This document shows, one piece after another, positions 26,646 to 36,240 of a DNA stretch of 64,000 bases (its first letter is position 1; every line of letters starts with the position of its first letter). Source of the stretch: JAPOXR01 sp963662395 (lineage in GTDB: Bacteria; Pseudomonadota; Alphaproteobacteria; Rhodobacterales; Rhodobacteraceae); NCBI GenBank assembly GCA_963662395.1, contig OY759511.1, forward strand, positions 4,588,001 to 4,652,000, written 5' to 3'. The notes under the pieces were generated by a model, which was not told the origin of the DNA, did no database searches, and saw nothing but the letters and a program-made list of their open reading frames with translations. Both the position numbers and the translations under genes were made by a program.

Positions 26646-28784
26646 ATGACAGAAATCCCGGAACAGATCGAGGCAATGCCGGAGGAGGAGGCCGGGAGGC
26701 AGCTGGAGGAATTGTACGAGGAGATCGAACGGGCAAACCGGGCCTATTTCGTTGACGACGATCCTTTTCTGGTCGATGCCGAGTATGACCGGAAGAAACG
26801 TCTCCTGCGCAGGATTGAAGAACAGTTTCCTGCCCTGAAGCGGCAGGCGAGCCCGACGGACCAGGTGGGCGCCGCTCCTGCCGAACGCTTCCGCAAGGCC
26901 CGGCATTCCCAGCCGATGCTGTCCCTGGACAACGCATTCGATGAAGAGGACGTGTTCGAGTTTGATGCCAGGGTGCGGCGCTTCCTGGCGATGACCGGCG
27001 ACGAGGCCCTCGATTATGTTGCCGAGCCGAAGATCGACGGGCTGTCGATTTCCCTGTGCTTCCAGGATGGCCGGATGGTCAGGGCGACGACCCGGGGTGA
27101 TGGCACGACCGGTGAGGATGTCACGAGAAACGTCCAGAGCATATCGGAAATTCCTTCCCGGCTGGATCATGCGCCGGCATTCATCGAGATCCGCGGTGAA
27201 ATCTACATGAGCCATGCCGACTTCCATGAGCTCAACCAGAGGCAGGCCGAAACGGGCCGACCGGCCAGGAGCTACATGAACCCGCGAAATGCTGCCGCCG
27301 GTTCGCTGCGCCAGCTTGATCCGGAGATCACCAGGTCGAGAAAGCTGCGCTTCTTCGCGCATGGGTTGGGGGAGGTGTCGGAAAGGATCGGCGATACGCA
27401 ACTCGAGATATCGGAGCACATCGCCCGAATGGGGCTGCCGGTCGGCCCGCTTGCAGAATTGTGCGACGGCCCGCCAGCCCTGCTGGCCTGCTTCGAGCGG
27501 TTGCAGGACGCGCGCTCGACCTTGCCCTTCGACATTGACGGCGTGGTGTTCAAGGTCAATGACATTTCCCTGCAGAACCGGCTCGGGAACAGTTCAACGG
27601 CGCCGAGATGGGCGATTTCTGCCAAATTCTCGGCCGAGAAAGCCTGGACGACATTGCAGACAATCGAGATCCAGATCGGCCGGACGGGCGCATTGTCGCC
27701 GGTTGCACGCCTGGCACCGGTAACGGTTGGCGGCGTGGTGGTCTCGAACGCCACGCTGCACAACGAGGACTACATTGCCGGCCTCGGATCGGATGGACTG
27801 CCGATTCGCGGCGGCAGGGATTTGCGGCCAGGCGACCGGGTGCAGGTCTACCGGGCCGGCGATGTCATTCCGAAGATATCCGATGTCGACATCTCGAAGC
27901 GGAAGGTGGGTTCGACTCCCTACCGTTTCCCTTCTGCATGCCCGGCATGCGGGTCGGAAGCCAGGCGCGACAAGGGCGACGCGGCAAGAAGATGTGTTGG
28001 AGATTTTGTCTGCGCGGCGCAGAGAGTTGAAAAGCTGAAGCACCTGGTTTCGAGAAAGGCGTTCAACATTGAAGGGCTCGGCGGGCGCCGGATCGAGGAA
28101 TTTCATGAAGAAGGGCTGGTCAGCGACCCTGCTGACATTTTCCGGTTGAGAGAAAAGGTCGGGGACGGCGAGAGACGCCTTGCCGATCGTCATGGCTGGG
28201 GCGAGAGATCGGCGACCCGGCTGTTCGATGAAATCGACGCCAGCAGGGTGATTTCCCTTGACCGGTTCATCTTCGGATTGGGGATTCGGCATGTCGGCGA
28301 AGTGGTGGCCGAAAGGCTCGCTGCATATTACGGCAGTTGGGAGGCATTTGAACGCATGCTCGAAAATGCCGAAGACCGCGCCGGCGATGCGTGGGGCGAA
28401 CTCAATGCCATCGAGGGCATCGGGGCCACGATTGCGGATTCGCTGGTCTCGACGGTCCAGGATGAGAGAACGCGCCGAATTATCAATGATCTGGCCGCTG
28501 AGCTTGATATACAGGAGACCAAGGCCCCGCAGCAGGTTGCGAGTCGGATATCGGGGTTGTCGATCGTGTTCACCGGGACGCTGGAAGGAATGACCCGGGC
28601 CGAAGCGAAGGCACGCGCCGAGGCCCAGGGAGCGCGGGTCTCCGGTTCGGTTTCGGCAAGAACCGATCTTGTCGTCGCTGGCCCTGGATCCGGATCAAAA
28701 TCCAGGAAGGCGCAGGAGTTGGGAGTTCGTGTCGTCGACGAGGCCGAGTGGGCAGGGTTGCTGGAGGCTGGCAACCCGGAATGA
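26646..28784 (+). CDS. ligA: NAD+-dependent DNA ligase LigA
   Basis: A 712-residue DNA ligase sealing nicks in replication and repair. The adenylation Lys is K129 in AEPKIDGLSISL. The OB-fold, the Zn finger CPACGSEARRDKG to RCVGDFVC (four Cys), the helix-hairpin-helix repeats (FGLGIRHVGEVVAERL, IEGIGATIADSL) and the C-terminal BRCT domain (LSIVFTGTLEGMTRAEA) appear in the normal order. The start at 26646 (MTEIPEQ) was chosen; ATG 26676 (MPEEEAG) is an alternative. The stop overlaps the recG start. Confidence 0.96.
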   Translation: MTEIPEQIEAMPEEEAGRQLEELYEEIERANRAYFVDDDPFLVDAEYDRKKRLLRRIEEQFPALKRQASPTDQVGAAPAERFRKARHSQPMLSLDNAFDEEDVFEFDARVRRFLAMTGDEALDYVAEPKIDGLSISLCFQDGRMVRATTRGDGTTGEDVTRNVQSISEIPSRLDHAPAFIEIRGEIYMSHADFHELNQRQAETGRPARSYMNPRNAAAGSLRQLDPEITRSRKLRFFAHGLGEVSERIGDTQLEISEHIARMGLPVGPLAELCDGPPALLACFERLQDARSTLPFDIDGVVFKVNDISLQNRLGNSSTAPRWAISAKFSAEKAWTTLQTIEIQIGRTGALSPVARLAPVTVGGVVVSNATLHNEDYIAGLGSDGLPIRGGRDLRPGDRVQVYRAGDVIPKISDVDISKRKVGSTPYRFPSACPACGSEARRDKGDAARRCVGDFVCAAQRVEKLKHLVSRKAFNIEGLGGRRIEEFHEEGLVSDPADIFRLREKVGDGERRLADRHGWGERSATRLFDEIDASRVISLDRFIFGLGIRHVGEVVAERLAAYYGSWEAFERMLENAEDRAGDAWGELNAIEGIGATIADSLVSTVQDERTRRIINDLAAELDIQETKAPQQVASRISGLSIVFTGTLEGMTRAEAKARAEAQGARVSGSVSARTDLVVAGPGSGSKSRKAQELGVRVVDEAEWAGLLEAGNPE

Positions 28785-30868
28785 CGCTTGATCGACCTGC
28801 ATCGCTGTTCAGGCTCTACAGGCAAATCGAATCGCTCAGCGGGGTCGGGCCAGCCACGGCGCAACTGCTTGACAGGTTGGACATTCGACTGGTCCGCGAC
28901 CTGGTCCTTCATCTGCCGAAATCCGTGCTGGATCGCCAATTGGTCAAATCGGTTGCCGACGTCACGCCGCCGGCAACGGTGACCGTCCTGGCTGAAATTG
29001 ACAGGCATCTGCCGCCGGGAACCGGCAATCAACCGTATCGAATCGAGCTTCACGATTCCCGGGCCAGTTTTTGCCTCGCATTCTTCGGCAATATGTGGCG
29101 ACGGCTCGAATATCGGCATCCTGCAGGCAGCAAGCGCTACGTGTCCGGCAGGCTCGACCGGTTCCAGGATGATCTGCAGATGGTGCATCCGGATTACATT
29201 CTTCCGGAGACCTCCGGGCACCTGATTCCGGACCGGGAGCCGGTCTACCGGCTGGCTGAAGGCCTTTCCGGCAAGGCGATGTCGAAGATCGTCGACAAGG
29301 CGATGGAATGTGTGCCCGATCTGTCGGAATGGCATGACCCGGATTTCCTGAAAACAAGACACTGGCCGGGCTGGAGGGACTCGATCCTGGCGGCACATTG
29401 CCGATGGCGGGATCGGTCCGACAAGGCCATGGCCACGGCACGGTCCCGCCTGTCCTTTGATGAGCTCATGGCAAATCAGCTGGCGCTGCTGGTCGGGCGG
29501 AATACGCTGCGGGATTCTCCCGAGAGCCAGGTCGATTGCGGTGACAGGATGCATGGACCGGTGCTGGTGGCGTTCGGCCACGAGCTGACGGACGGTCAAA
29601 GGATGGTGTTGCGGGAGATTGTTGCCGACATCGAATCTCCGCGGCGGATGATCAGGCTGCTGCAGGGTGATGTCGGATCGGGCAAGACGATCGTCGCTCT
29701 CCTGTCCCTGCTGGCAGCGGTCGAACAGGGAGGGCAGGGCGTGTTGCTGGCCCCGACCGAGATACTGGTCCACCAGCATTATCGGAAATTCCGGAAACTG
29801 TTGCAGGATGTCCCGCTCGGTATCAGTGTTCTCACTGGCCGCAGCCGCGGAAGCCAGCGGAAAGGACAGCTCGACGAAATTGCGTCGGGAGACATATCAA
29901 TTGTCCTGGGAACCCACGCCGTCCTCCAGGAAGGAATCGGCTTCAGGGATCTCCGTCTCGTGGTAGTCGATGAGCAGCACAAGTTTGGAGTCGGGCACAG
30001 GCGGGCATTGCTCACTGCCCATCCGGCGGCAAACCTGTTGATGATGACCGCGACTCCGATCCCGCGAACCCTCGCACTGACCGCCTATGGCGATGCCGAC
30101 ATCTCGATTCTTGACGAGAGACCGGCGCACCGAAGTGAAATCCGGACCGCAATCATGCCTGCAGAGCGCACCGGGCAGGTCATTGAACGGCTCGGAAGGG
30201 CGGTCGATGACGGCCGGCAGGCCTACTGGATCTGCCCTCTCGTTGCCGAGACCGATGACGAGCGGCATGCGGTAGCAGAGCAGCGCGCCGACAGCCTGCG
30301 CAGGGCGATCGGAAAACCTGTCGGCCTCGTGCATGGCAGGGTTCCGGCACAGGAGCGTATCGAGAGAATGAACAGCTTCCTGGTCGGCGAGACCTGCATC
30401 CTGGTCGCAACCACGGTTGTCGAGGTCGGGGTCGACGTGCCCAACGCCTCGATCATGGTCATCGAATCGGCCGAGCGTTTCGGGTTGGCGCAACTCCATC
30501 AGCTTCGAGGCAGGGTCGGAAGGGGCGAGCATGAATCGGCATGCGTGCTGATCTACAACCCCCCTCTCGGTGAACAAGCCGGGCAACGTCTGTCAGCCAT
30601 CCGCGAGACGAATGACGGATTTCGGATTGCCGAAATGGATTTGGCACTCAGGGGCAGCGGCGAACTTGTCGGCGACAGGCAGTCCGGCGAGGTCATGTTC
30701 AGGCTTGCCGATCTGGCCACCGAGACCGCTGCGCTGGGTGAGGCGCGGGAGCAGGCCGGCAACCTGGTCACGTCAGACCCGTTCCTCGAGTCGGAGCGGG
30801 GCAAGGCGGCGCGGGCCTTGCTGTTCCTGTTCGGCCATGACCGCTTGCTGCCCGCCCTCGATTCCTGA
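28781..30868 (+). CDS. recG: ATP-dependent DNA helicase RecG
   Basis: A 695-residue helicase that regresses stalled forks and processes Holliday junctions. The N-terminal wedge domain begins SLSGVGPATAQLLDRL. Motif Q/I is LQGDVGSGKTIVALL, the DEAD-box variant is VVVDEQHKFG, motif III is MTATPIPRTLAL, and the C-terminal helicase half has VEVGVDVPNAS and HQLRGRVGRG. The C-terminal RecG wedge-lock block ALRGSGELVGDRQSG is present. ATGA overlap with ligA indicates coupled translation. Confidence 0.96.
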   Translation: MTLDRPASLFRLYRQIESLSGVGPATAQLLDRLDIRLVRDLVLHLPKSVLDRQLVKSVADVTPPATVTVLAEIDRHLPPGTGNQPYRIELHDSRASFCLAFFGNMWRRLEYRHPAGSKRYVSGRLDRFQDDLQMVHPDYILPETSGHLIPDREPVYRLAEGLSGKAMSKIVDKAMECVPDLSEWHDPDFLKTRHWPGWRDSILAAHCRWRDRSDKAMATARSRLSFDELMANQLALLVGRNTLRDSPESQVDCGDRMHGPVLVAFGHELTDGQRMVLREIVADIESPRRMIRLLQGDVGSGKTIVALLSLLAAVEQGGQGVLLAPTEILVHQHYRKFRKLLQDVPLGISVLTGRSRGSQRKGQLDEIASGDISIVLGTHAVLQEGIGFRDLRLVVVDEQHKFGVGHRRALLTAHPAANLLMMTATPIPRTLALTAYGDADISILDERPAHRSEIRTAIMPAERTGQVIERLGRAVDDGRQAYWICPLVAETDDERHAVAEQRADSLRRAIGKPVGLVHGRVPAQERIERMNSFLVGETCILVATTVVEVGVDVPNASIMVIESAERFGLAQLHQLRGRVGRGEHESACVLIYNPPLGEQAGQRLSAIRETNDGFRIAEMDLALRGSGELVGDRQSGEVMFRLADLATETAALGEAREQAGNLVTSDPFLESERGKAARALLFLFGHDRLLPALDS

Positions 30869-31207
30869 CCGTTACCGTGGCCTCTTGTCGAACTGTGGCA
30901 GAATTGATGCAGTATGTTCTATTTTTGATCGCACAAGTTGCAACAAGACCAGGTTTATGATGAACATGAAAGGAACAAGAAAACAAATAAACACGAACAT
31001 ACTGTCGAATGGTTCACAAGATTATGCAATTTATTTTGAACAGACCATTGGAAGAGGAAACCGACTTTGTCGGTTGCCTCGCCCTTGTCATCATATTCCT
31101 GGCCCTGATGTTTCTCCCGGCCCCGGGATAGAACCAGCAATGCCGATCGGCTTCATGCCTGCGCCAGCAACTGTCAGCCGGCTTGCAATTCAGATGGGGA
31201 TCAAAAC
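30869..31207. other. AT-richer gap after recG with an unsupported small ORF
   Basis: This stretch is visibly richer in A and T than its surroundings (especially 30905-31070), unlike the flanking genes. An open frame of 84 codons starts at ATG 30957 but has no recognisable domain and ends in Pro/Gly-rich sequence, so I do not call it a gene. ACCGACTTTGTCGGT near 31060 can form a short hairpin. It may be foreign DNA brought in with the IS1595 remnant that follows. Confidence 0.35.
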
Positions 31208-31527
31208 TTGAGTCCCGTCCTGGTTGCCGCCCTGCGCCGCGAGATCGGCATCAGCCAGAAGTTGACATGGTTCATTCTGCATCGCCTTCGCACCGACGCC
31301 GACGCCAGCAAGGAACTGTTCTCCGGGTCATTCGAGGCGGACGAGACGTATATCTACGGATGAACATGAGCTTTGCCACGCGGAATGAATTGAGGGACGC
31401 TGGACGCGGTGCCGTTGGCAAGGAAGCCCTGGCAGGCATGAAGGACGGCGGCACCAACAAGGTGCAGGACATGGTCGGAAGGCGTCTGGGATTCGCTGAC
31501 CTGATGGCAGGACGGGATTCAAGGTGA
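31208..31527 (+). pseudogene. IS1595 (ISXO2-like) transposase remnant
   Basis: The first part reads EIGISQKLTWFILHRLR then SGSFEADETYIYG followed by a stop at 31361. The adjacent frame continues with NELRDAGRGAVGKEALAGMK and DGGTNKVQ to TGA at 31525-31527. Together these match the ISXO2-like DDE transposase segment around the EVDETYIGG motif and the GRGAVGK block, broken by one frameshift at the motif itself. The N-terminal zinc ribbon and the C-terminal half are absent. No terminal repeats were found. Confidence 0.8.
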
Positions 31528-31595
31528 TAATCCTTATTCCGATCTACCTTCGGCGGGCAGAATTGCCGTCTCAGCGCTTCTGGAATTGCCGGGCC

Positions 31596-32395
31596 GCGCC
31601 CCCGGAATGACCGGCGTATCGAGAGCCGGAGTCCATTCCCGCTGAACCGTGTCCATGTAGGGGTCAGATTGAGCGGGATTGGTGGCCTGCTACCATCCTT
31701 CCAGACTACCCGGCCTCTACCCATTCCTGTCCGAAATTCACCGAGGTCAGTGTAGCGCCAGGCGATATCGAAGTTCGCTCATCGAGTTCAATCGAGAATC
31801 CCACCGTCGTCATCCAGGCCGTATCATCATGGCTGCCTCCGGGAACGGCCGTGCATGTTCATGTGAATGTCTGGGTCTTGCTCTTGACCGTATTGCGAGC
31901 AACGCCGGCCCCGGCCCCGACAAGTGGCCGGACCTGGCCAACAACCGGAAATTCGGTTGAATCCATGTCAATGAAGGCGGCCGCCATCACCGATATCGAT
32001 TCTGCATCGGCCACGGTGTCCTGTTCCTTGCCCGGGGAGCGAAAGTTCGCCTCTCCGGCAAACCTGAAGCCCGGCCGGTATTCGACAAGGAGTTCAAACC
32101 TTGCCGCGCCCTCCGGCTCGGAATCGGCTCCGAATTCCGTCATCGCCATGGAGTCGAATCGTCCAGGCGAGCACCGCGGATTACCGCATTTGGTCGCGGC
32201 CACAACCGTAGAGCGGGCTTGTCTGCCGGTTGTTGCAGTCCGTATCCAGAACGGTCGAACCCCTCGGGAAGTCAATACCGGCTCCGCCGCGCAGGTAGAA
32301 ATCGCCAGCCTCTGCAACGCCTGACACCAGTGTTGATGCCAGAGCAAGACCTGCCAGTCCGGCCCTGAGTCCAGGATTGAATCAATGGATGCTGT
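31596..32395 (-). pseudogene. Decayed outer-membrane beta-barrel (opacity/porin-like) gene
   Basis: The minus strand from about 32395 encodes a signal-peptide-like stretch GLRAGLAGLALASTLVSGVA followed by GDFYLRGGAGIDFPRG, then a frame change. FELLVEYRPGFRFAGEANF, VGQVRPLVGAGAGVA, DDTAWMTTVGFSIELD and the second barrel end RYTDLGEFRTGMGRGRVVW, with GNGLRLSIRRSF at the close, follow in at least three frames. The pattern of alternating strands with a GAGAG strand and a C-terminal LRLSLRYxF-like strand fits small opacity-family barrels. Frameshifts near 32190, 31865 and 31770 make it inactive. Confidence 0.65.
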
Positions 32396-32474
32396 CTGAA
32401 TTCACTTGGCTCTCCAATCGTCTGTAGAATGGAAGGCAGTCATGAACTTTTTCCCGCAGATGTATCTGGCACTC

Positions 32475-33337
32475 GGGCCTGTTGACAATCATGTTGCCAC
32501 CACCACGCCCGCCACGAGACAGATCGCTGCCGAGAAGTTCTTGTCGGTCTTGTCACAGCGGGTGGCGATGGCGCGGAACTCCCTGATCCTTGCGAAGAAG
32601 TTCCCGATCCGGTGTCTCCACCGGTACATCTCCCGGTCATGATGCCGGAGTATTGTCCGCCTCCGTCTCGGGGGAATCACCGCCATCGCTCTGCTATCCT
32701 CGATCGCTGCCGGCAGCCACGTCGCATCGAACGCCTTGTCACCGATCAGGGCTCCGTAGCGGAGATCCCCGAGAAGTGCCGGCACCCCGATCAGATCATG
32801 CGCCTGTCCGGGAAGGATCACGAAGCGCACCAGACAGCCAAGCGCGTCCACCACCGCCACGATCCTGCCGGTCAGGCCGCCCCGGGAGCGTCCGATGCCC
32901 TGCCCGGAGGTCCCCCCTTGCACCTGCTGCCTTCCGGTGTGCCTGCACGATGGTGCCGTCCACGAACACGTATTCGAGGTCGAACCCGTCCGGGGGCTCG
33001 TTGAATACCTGTTCGAAGACACCCGAAAGGGCCCAGCGGCGGAAGCGCTTGAAGACGCGCCTCCTTGCCGAAATGTCCGGGAAGGTCGCGCCATGGCGAT
33101 CCGGCGGGCCTGCCACAGTACCGCCTCGAGAAACATCCTGCCCACTGCCGGGCGGCACCGGGATCGGTCGCCTTGCCGGGCAGCATGGGGCGGGTCCGCG
33201 CCCACATGGCGTCGGTGAGCACCGTCCTGTCTGTATTCATCCGTCATCTGCCTCACCTGCTCGTGCCGCCGTTTCGGCGGTCGTTGCGAGGAAAATGGCA
33301 CCTGCGCGGCTGATTCGCAACCCGATTGTCAACAGGG
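32475..33337 (-). mobile_element. IS5-family element, copy 1 (IS427-like), degenerate
   Basis: About 863 bp bounded by GGGCCTGTTGACAATC at 32475 and the complement of CCTGTTGACAATC near 33324-33335; the right end is eroded and no TA duplication remains. It encodes an IS5-type two-part transposase on the minus strand (see 32489-33240). It is closely related to copies at 44075-44941, 47903-50215 and a fragment at 61644. It lies between the decayed barrel gene and the Fe-S scaffold gene. Confidence 0.88.
32489..33240 (-). pseudogene. IS5-family transposase (copy 1), multiply frameshifted
   Basis: The first part begins MNTDRTVLTDAMWARTRPML at 33240. MFLEAVLW, SPWRDLPGHFGK, KRFRRWALSGVFEQVF with VDGTIVQAH, and the second part GRSRGGLTGRIVAVVDALG to FFARIREFRAIATR then fall in different frames. 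Programmed frameshifting between two ORFs is normal for IS427-type elements, but the first ORF itself is broken several times here. The catalytic Asp of VDGTIVQAH, the second Asp in ALIGDKAFDA and the C-terminal Y(2)R(3)E-like MYRWRHRIGNFF are still readable. Confidence 0.85.
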
Positions 33338-33540
33338 TCTCATGCCCTGTCAGTCTTCTTGCGCCGGTCGCGGGTCTTCCGGTGGCCGGGATATCACGAT
33401 CATGCATTGATCCTGTCGGGAGGCTCCCTGCATCATGTTGCCATTGCGATGGCTTGACTGCCTTCCGGTTGAAACGGGGGGCAATGCTCGAATACAGGCA
33501 GATGAATCCGGCTGCATGTTGCCGACGGGGCCAGGGACGG

Positions 33541-33987
33541 TCAGCGCTTCCGGGCCGCCGCGTCAAATGCCGAAAGCGTTGCCTCCAGCGACAACAGAAT
33601 CGAGGCATGCCGGTTCCGGTATTGCCTGGCGGGTTCGAGAACATGAAGCTCGTCAAATGGCGGCGCGGGCGGAGGGCCGTTCTCGCCAAGCATGGCACCG
33701 AGTTGCCCGAAGGCAAGCTGAACCTCGTCCCTGGTTCTGCCGATGATATTGGATCCCACCACCGACGCTGCGGCTTGGCCGAGCGCACACGCCTTCACAT
33801 CCTGGTTGAATTCCGAGATCCTGTCGTTGGAGATCTTCAACTCCACGGAAACCGTTGATCCGCAGAGTGGTGAACGGGCCCGCCCGCTTCCATCCGGAGA
33901 GGTGATCGGGCCTGTCATCGGAATATTGGCTGCAAGCGACAGGATCTGTTGCGAATACAGCTTGATCAGATTGACGTCTTCGCCCAT
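33541..33987 (-). CDS. Iron-sulfur cluster assembly scaffold (NifU/IscU N-terminal-like)
   Basis: A 148-residue protein with the fold signature of IscU/SufU-like scaffolds: LCGSTVSVELKISNDRI with the first Cys, and DVKACALGQAAASVVGS with the second. The canonical third Cys is not obvious, which is also true of this alphaproteobacterial subgroup, so cluster scaffolding is likely but not certain. Divergent from hisI, 40 bases apart; this pairing is common in alphaproteobacteria. Probably cytosolic. Confidence 0.8.
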   Translation of the reverse strand: MGEDVNLIKLYSQQILSLAANIPMTGPITSPDGSGRARSPLCGSTVSVELKISNDRISEFNQDVKACALGQAAASVVGSNIIGRTRDEVQLAFGQLGAMLGENGPPPAPPFDELHVLEPARQYRNRHASILLSLEATLSAFDAAARKR

Positions 33988-34027
33988 TCAACTGCCTTCC
34001 GAGGCTCAAGCGACCAGATAATCGAGG

Positions 34028-34381
34028 ATGTTCATATTGGAAAGCAAATCCGACCCGCAGGCAGTTTCCAATATCAGATTCGACGACAACGGTCTGGTCC
34101 CGGTGGTGGCGCAGGATGTCGAATCAGGCGAAGTTCTGATGCTGGCCTGGATGAATACCGAGGCGGTCCGCCGCAGCCTGACATCCGGAAGGATGACCTA
34201 CTGGTCTCGGTCCCGTCAATGCTACTGGGAAAAAGGGAAAATCAGCGGCAACACCCAGAGACTCGTCGAACTCAGGCTGGATTGTGACCGGGATTGCCTG
34301 CTGGCAATAGTCGATCAGACAGGGCCAGCCTGCCATACCGGTGAACGTTCCTGCTTTTTCCGGCAGGCGGGCTTGACCTGA
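34028..34381 (+). CDS. hisI: Phosphoribosyl-AMP cyclohydrolase
   Basis: A 117-residue zinc enzyme catalysing the third step of histidine biosynthesis (ring opening of PR-AMP). VEVGEVLMLAWMNTEAV-type sequence, YWSRSRQCYWEKGKISGNTQ, and the metal-binding stretch DCDRDCLL with ACHTGERSCFF match HisI over its length; the Asp/Cys residues of CDRDC and the two Cys of the last block are the metal ligands. It is a stand-alone HisI without a fused HisE. Convergent with gluQ, 19 bases apart. Confidence 0.95.
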   Translation: MFILESKSDPQAVSNIRFDDNGLVPVVAQDVESGEVLMLAWMNTEAVRRSLTSGRMTYWSRSRQCYWEKGKISGNTQRLVELRLDCDRDCLLAIVDQTGPACHTGERSCFFRQAGLT

Positions 34382-34400
34382 CACGATTCCCGCCGGGAAT

Positions 34401-35261
34401 TCAGGGAAGGCCGGCAATCCTGCGGATCTCTGCAACGGAGTTGCCAGTTGCCCGGTAGGACCGCAGGGATTCCGAATCATGGCGTTTGGCAAGGCGCTTC
34501 CCGAATCGGTCACGCAGAAGGCGGTGATGGTTCCAGATCGGTACCGGCAGCCCGAGGAGTTCCTGGAGAAGGCGATGTACCGCGGTAACTCCGACGAGAT
34601 CCTCGCCACGTGTAACATTCGTGATCCCCTGGTCTGCATCGTCGACGACGACAGCGAGATGATAGGAGGTTCCGATATCGCGCCTTGCGATTACGATGTC
34701 GCCGTGGCTGTACAGGAGGCTGTCCGCATCGAGACATTTTCGGCCCGCATGGCCCGGGCCGGTCTCATCCCAACACAGCCTGCCAACTGCCTCCTTGCCG
34801 CCGAGCACGTTTATCGCCTTCGACATGTTCAATCGAATTGCATCATTGCCGGTCTGGCTGGACATGGACCGCGCCCTGCAGGTTCCGGGATAGGGAGGCA
34901 TCGCTCCGGCAGAACTTTCCTGTTCCTGGGGGGCCGCCAGAGCGTTGCGGATATCAGCCCTGGTGCAACGACATGGATAGCAGATTCCCAGCCGGGCAAG
35001 CTGTCTGATGGCACCCTGATAGGAGTCCATCCTGTCTGACTGGCGCATGACCGGTTCTTCCCATTCGAGTCCCAGCCATTCCAGATCTTCAAGAACTGCC
35101 CGCTCGAATTCCGGGCGGGACCGCGCGATGTCGATGTCTTCAATTCTCAGCACGAGGCTGCCTGAATTCTGTCGGACCGTGTCCCAGACTGTCAGCGCCG
35201 AATACGCATGCCCAAGATGCAGGAGCCCGGTGGGAGAAGGTGCGAAACGGCCACGATGCAT
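34401..35261 (-). CDS. gluQ: Glutamyl-Q tRNA(Asp) synthetase
   Basis: A 286-residue truncated GluRS paralogue that attaches glutamate to queuosine-34 of tRNA Asp. N-terminal GRFAPSPTGLLHLGHAYSAL is the class I HIGH region; the KMSKS-like loop is GKRLAKRHDS; no anticodon-binding domain is present, as expected. Zinc ligands appear in CYPCRCTR and PGTCR. The start codon directly follows the stop of the methyltransferase gene upstream, so the two form one transcription unit. Confidence 0.94.
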   Translation of the reverse strand: MHRGRFAPSPTGLLHLGHAYSALTVWDTVRQNSGSLVLRIEDIDIARSRPEFERAVLEDLEWLGLEWEEPVMRQSDRMDSYQGAIRQLARLGICYPCRCTRADIRNALAAPQEQESSAGAMPPYPGTCRARSMSSQTGNDAIRLNMSKAINVLGGKEAVGRLCWDETGPGHAGRKCLDADSLLYSHGDIVIARRDIGTSYHLAVVVDDADQGITNVTRGEDLVGVTAVHRLLQELLGLPVPIWNHHRLLRDRFGKRLAKRHDSESLRSYRATGNSVAEIRRIAGLP

Positions 35262-35876
35262 CTATCGTTTCTGAATTACGAAAACCGTGGACATCATGTC
35301 GATTCCTGGCAGATGCGCGCCGTGCTCCTTGAACAGGAGGTCAACCGACGAGGTGTCGACATACTCCCGGATCCGGCCGACATATTCCGGCGAGTCCAGG
35401 GTGTGGTCGTTGTACGAGAAGGTCAGGGTTCCGCCCGCCTCGAGCAGCCCGATCAATTCGTCCATCAGGGAAACCGGAGCTGCCCCGACGCTGATGACAC
35501 CGACCGCCGCAATGTGACGGTAGCTGCCTTTCGAAAACGGGAGTGGCTGGCCCACTTCAACTGTCGTCAGGTTGCGATAGACATTGCGGCTTCTGGCCAC
35601 ATCCATCATGCCTTCTGAAAGGTCGCAGCCATCGACCGTCGTGAACCCCGCCATGACCAGTTCCTCGCCAGACCATCCGGTTCCGCACCCGTAATCGAGA
35701 ACAGGCGAGTCCGCGTCCTCGACGACAGAAGCCAGCGCTGCCGCGCATCGGGTCGGCGTGGCATACCCATGGCGCAACAATTCGCCGTCATAGGTATCTG
35801 CCCAGTCGTCATAGAGCCTGATCGAGTCCTCGACCGTGCGGGTCGTATATACCCGATCAAGAAAATTCGTGTTCAT
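35262..35876 (-). CDS. Class I SAM-dependent methyltransferase (WBSCR27-like)
   Basis: A 204-residue methyltransferase. VLDYGCGTGWSGEELVMAGF is motif I, DGCDLSEGMMDVA motif II, and AAVGVISVGAAPVSLMDELI matches the post-motif II block of WBSCR27/MTase-25-like proteins, whose N-terminal YDDWADTYDGELLRHGY region is also present. The substrate is unknown. ATG 35876 (MNTNFLD) was preferred over ATG 35885. Immediately upstream of gluQ with no spacer. Confidence 0.88.
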   Translation of the reverse strand: MNTNFLDRVYTTRTVEDSIRLYDDWADTYDGELLRHGYATPTRCAAALASVVEDADSPVLDYGCGTGWSGEELVMAGFTTVDGCDLSEGMMDVARSRNVYRNLTTVEVGQPLPFSKGSYRHIAAVGVISVGAAPVSLMDELIGLLEAGGTLTFSYNDHTLDSPEYVGRIREYVDTSSVDLLFKEHGAHLPGIDMMSTVFVIQKR

Positions 35877-35885
35877 CTCCAGCAC

Positions 35886-36175
35886 CCTTCAATGTGCAAA
35901 GGGTAGGTGGCAATTCCCAGCTTGTCCACAGGGAAGGAAATTCCGCTCCGGTTGCCGGGCCGACGTCATTCCTGACGTCACTGCTTCAGTCTCCGATGGG
36001 GAAGCCGGAATCCTGCAGGAACCGGAAGGAATGAGGCGATGATCACCGGCAGGACCGGGCGGCTTGACTGTCGGTCAGCGCAAGTCGGGGCTGCTTGCCT
36101 GACAGAACCAAATCTGAAAGTCTGCCCTGGATGCAGGGACCGCCAGACATCAACTTCGGGTGTCCGCACCGGTAG
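35886..36175. other. Gap between methyltransferase gene and the mobile-element island
   Basis: No gene is recognisable. Two GACGTC palindromes occur 14 bases apart near 35971-35992 in the string GACGTCATTCCTGACGTC. The methyltransferase-gluQ promoter should lie just above 35880. The left edge of the island follows at the CTAG at 36176-36179. Confidence 0.4.
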
Positions 36176-36240
36176 CTAGCCCTACCATGTCATGACAGAT
36201 TCTTCCGGACAATAAACTTTCCGCATGATATCCGTGCCCC

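Noticed and set aside
33541..33858. Plus-strand open frame antisense to the Fe-S scaffold gene
   Set aside because: The minus strand has the conserved Cys motifs of the scaffold family; the plus frame has none.
35971..35992. Paired GACGTC palindromes as a regulator operator
   Set aside because: Only two six-base palindromes, no link to a known regulator and no nearby promoter could be defined.
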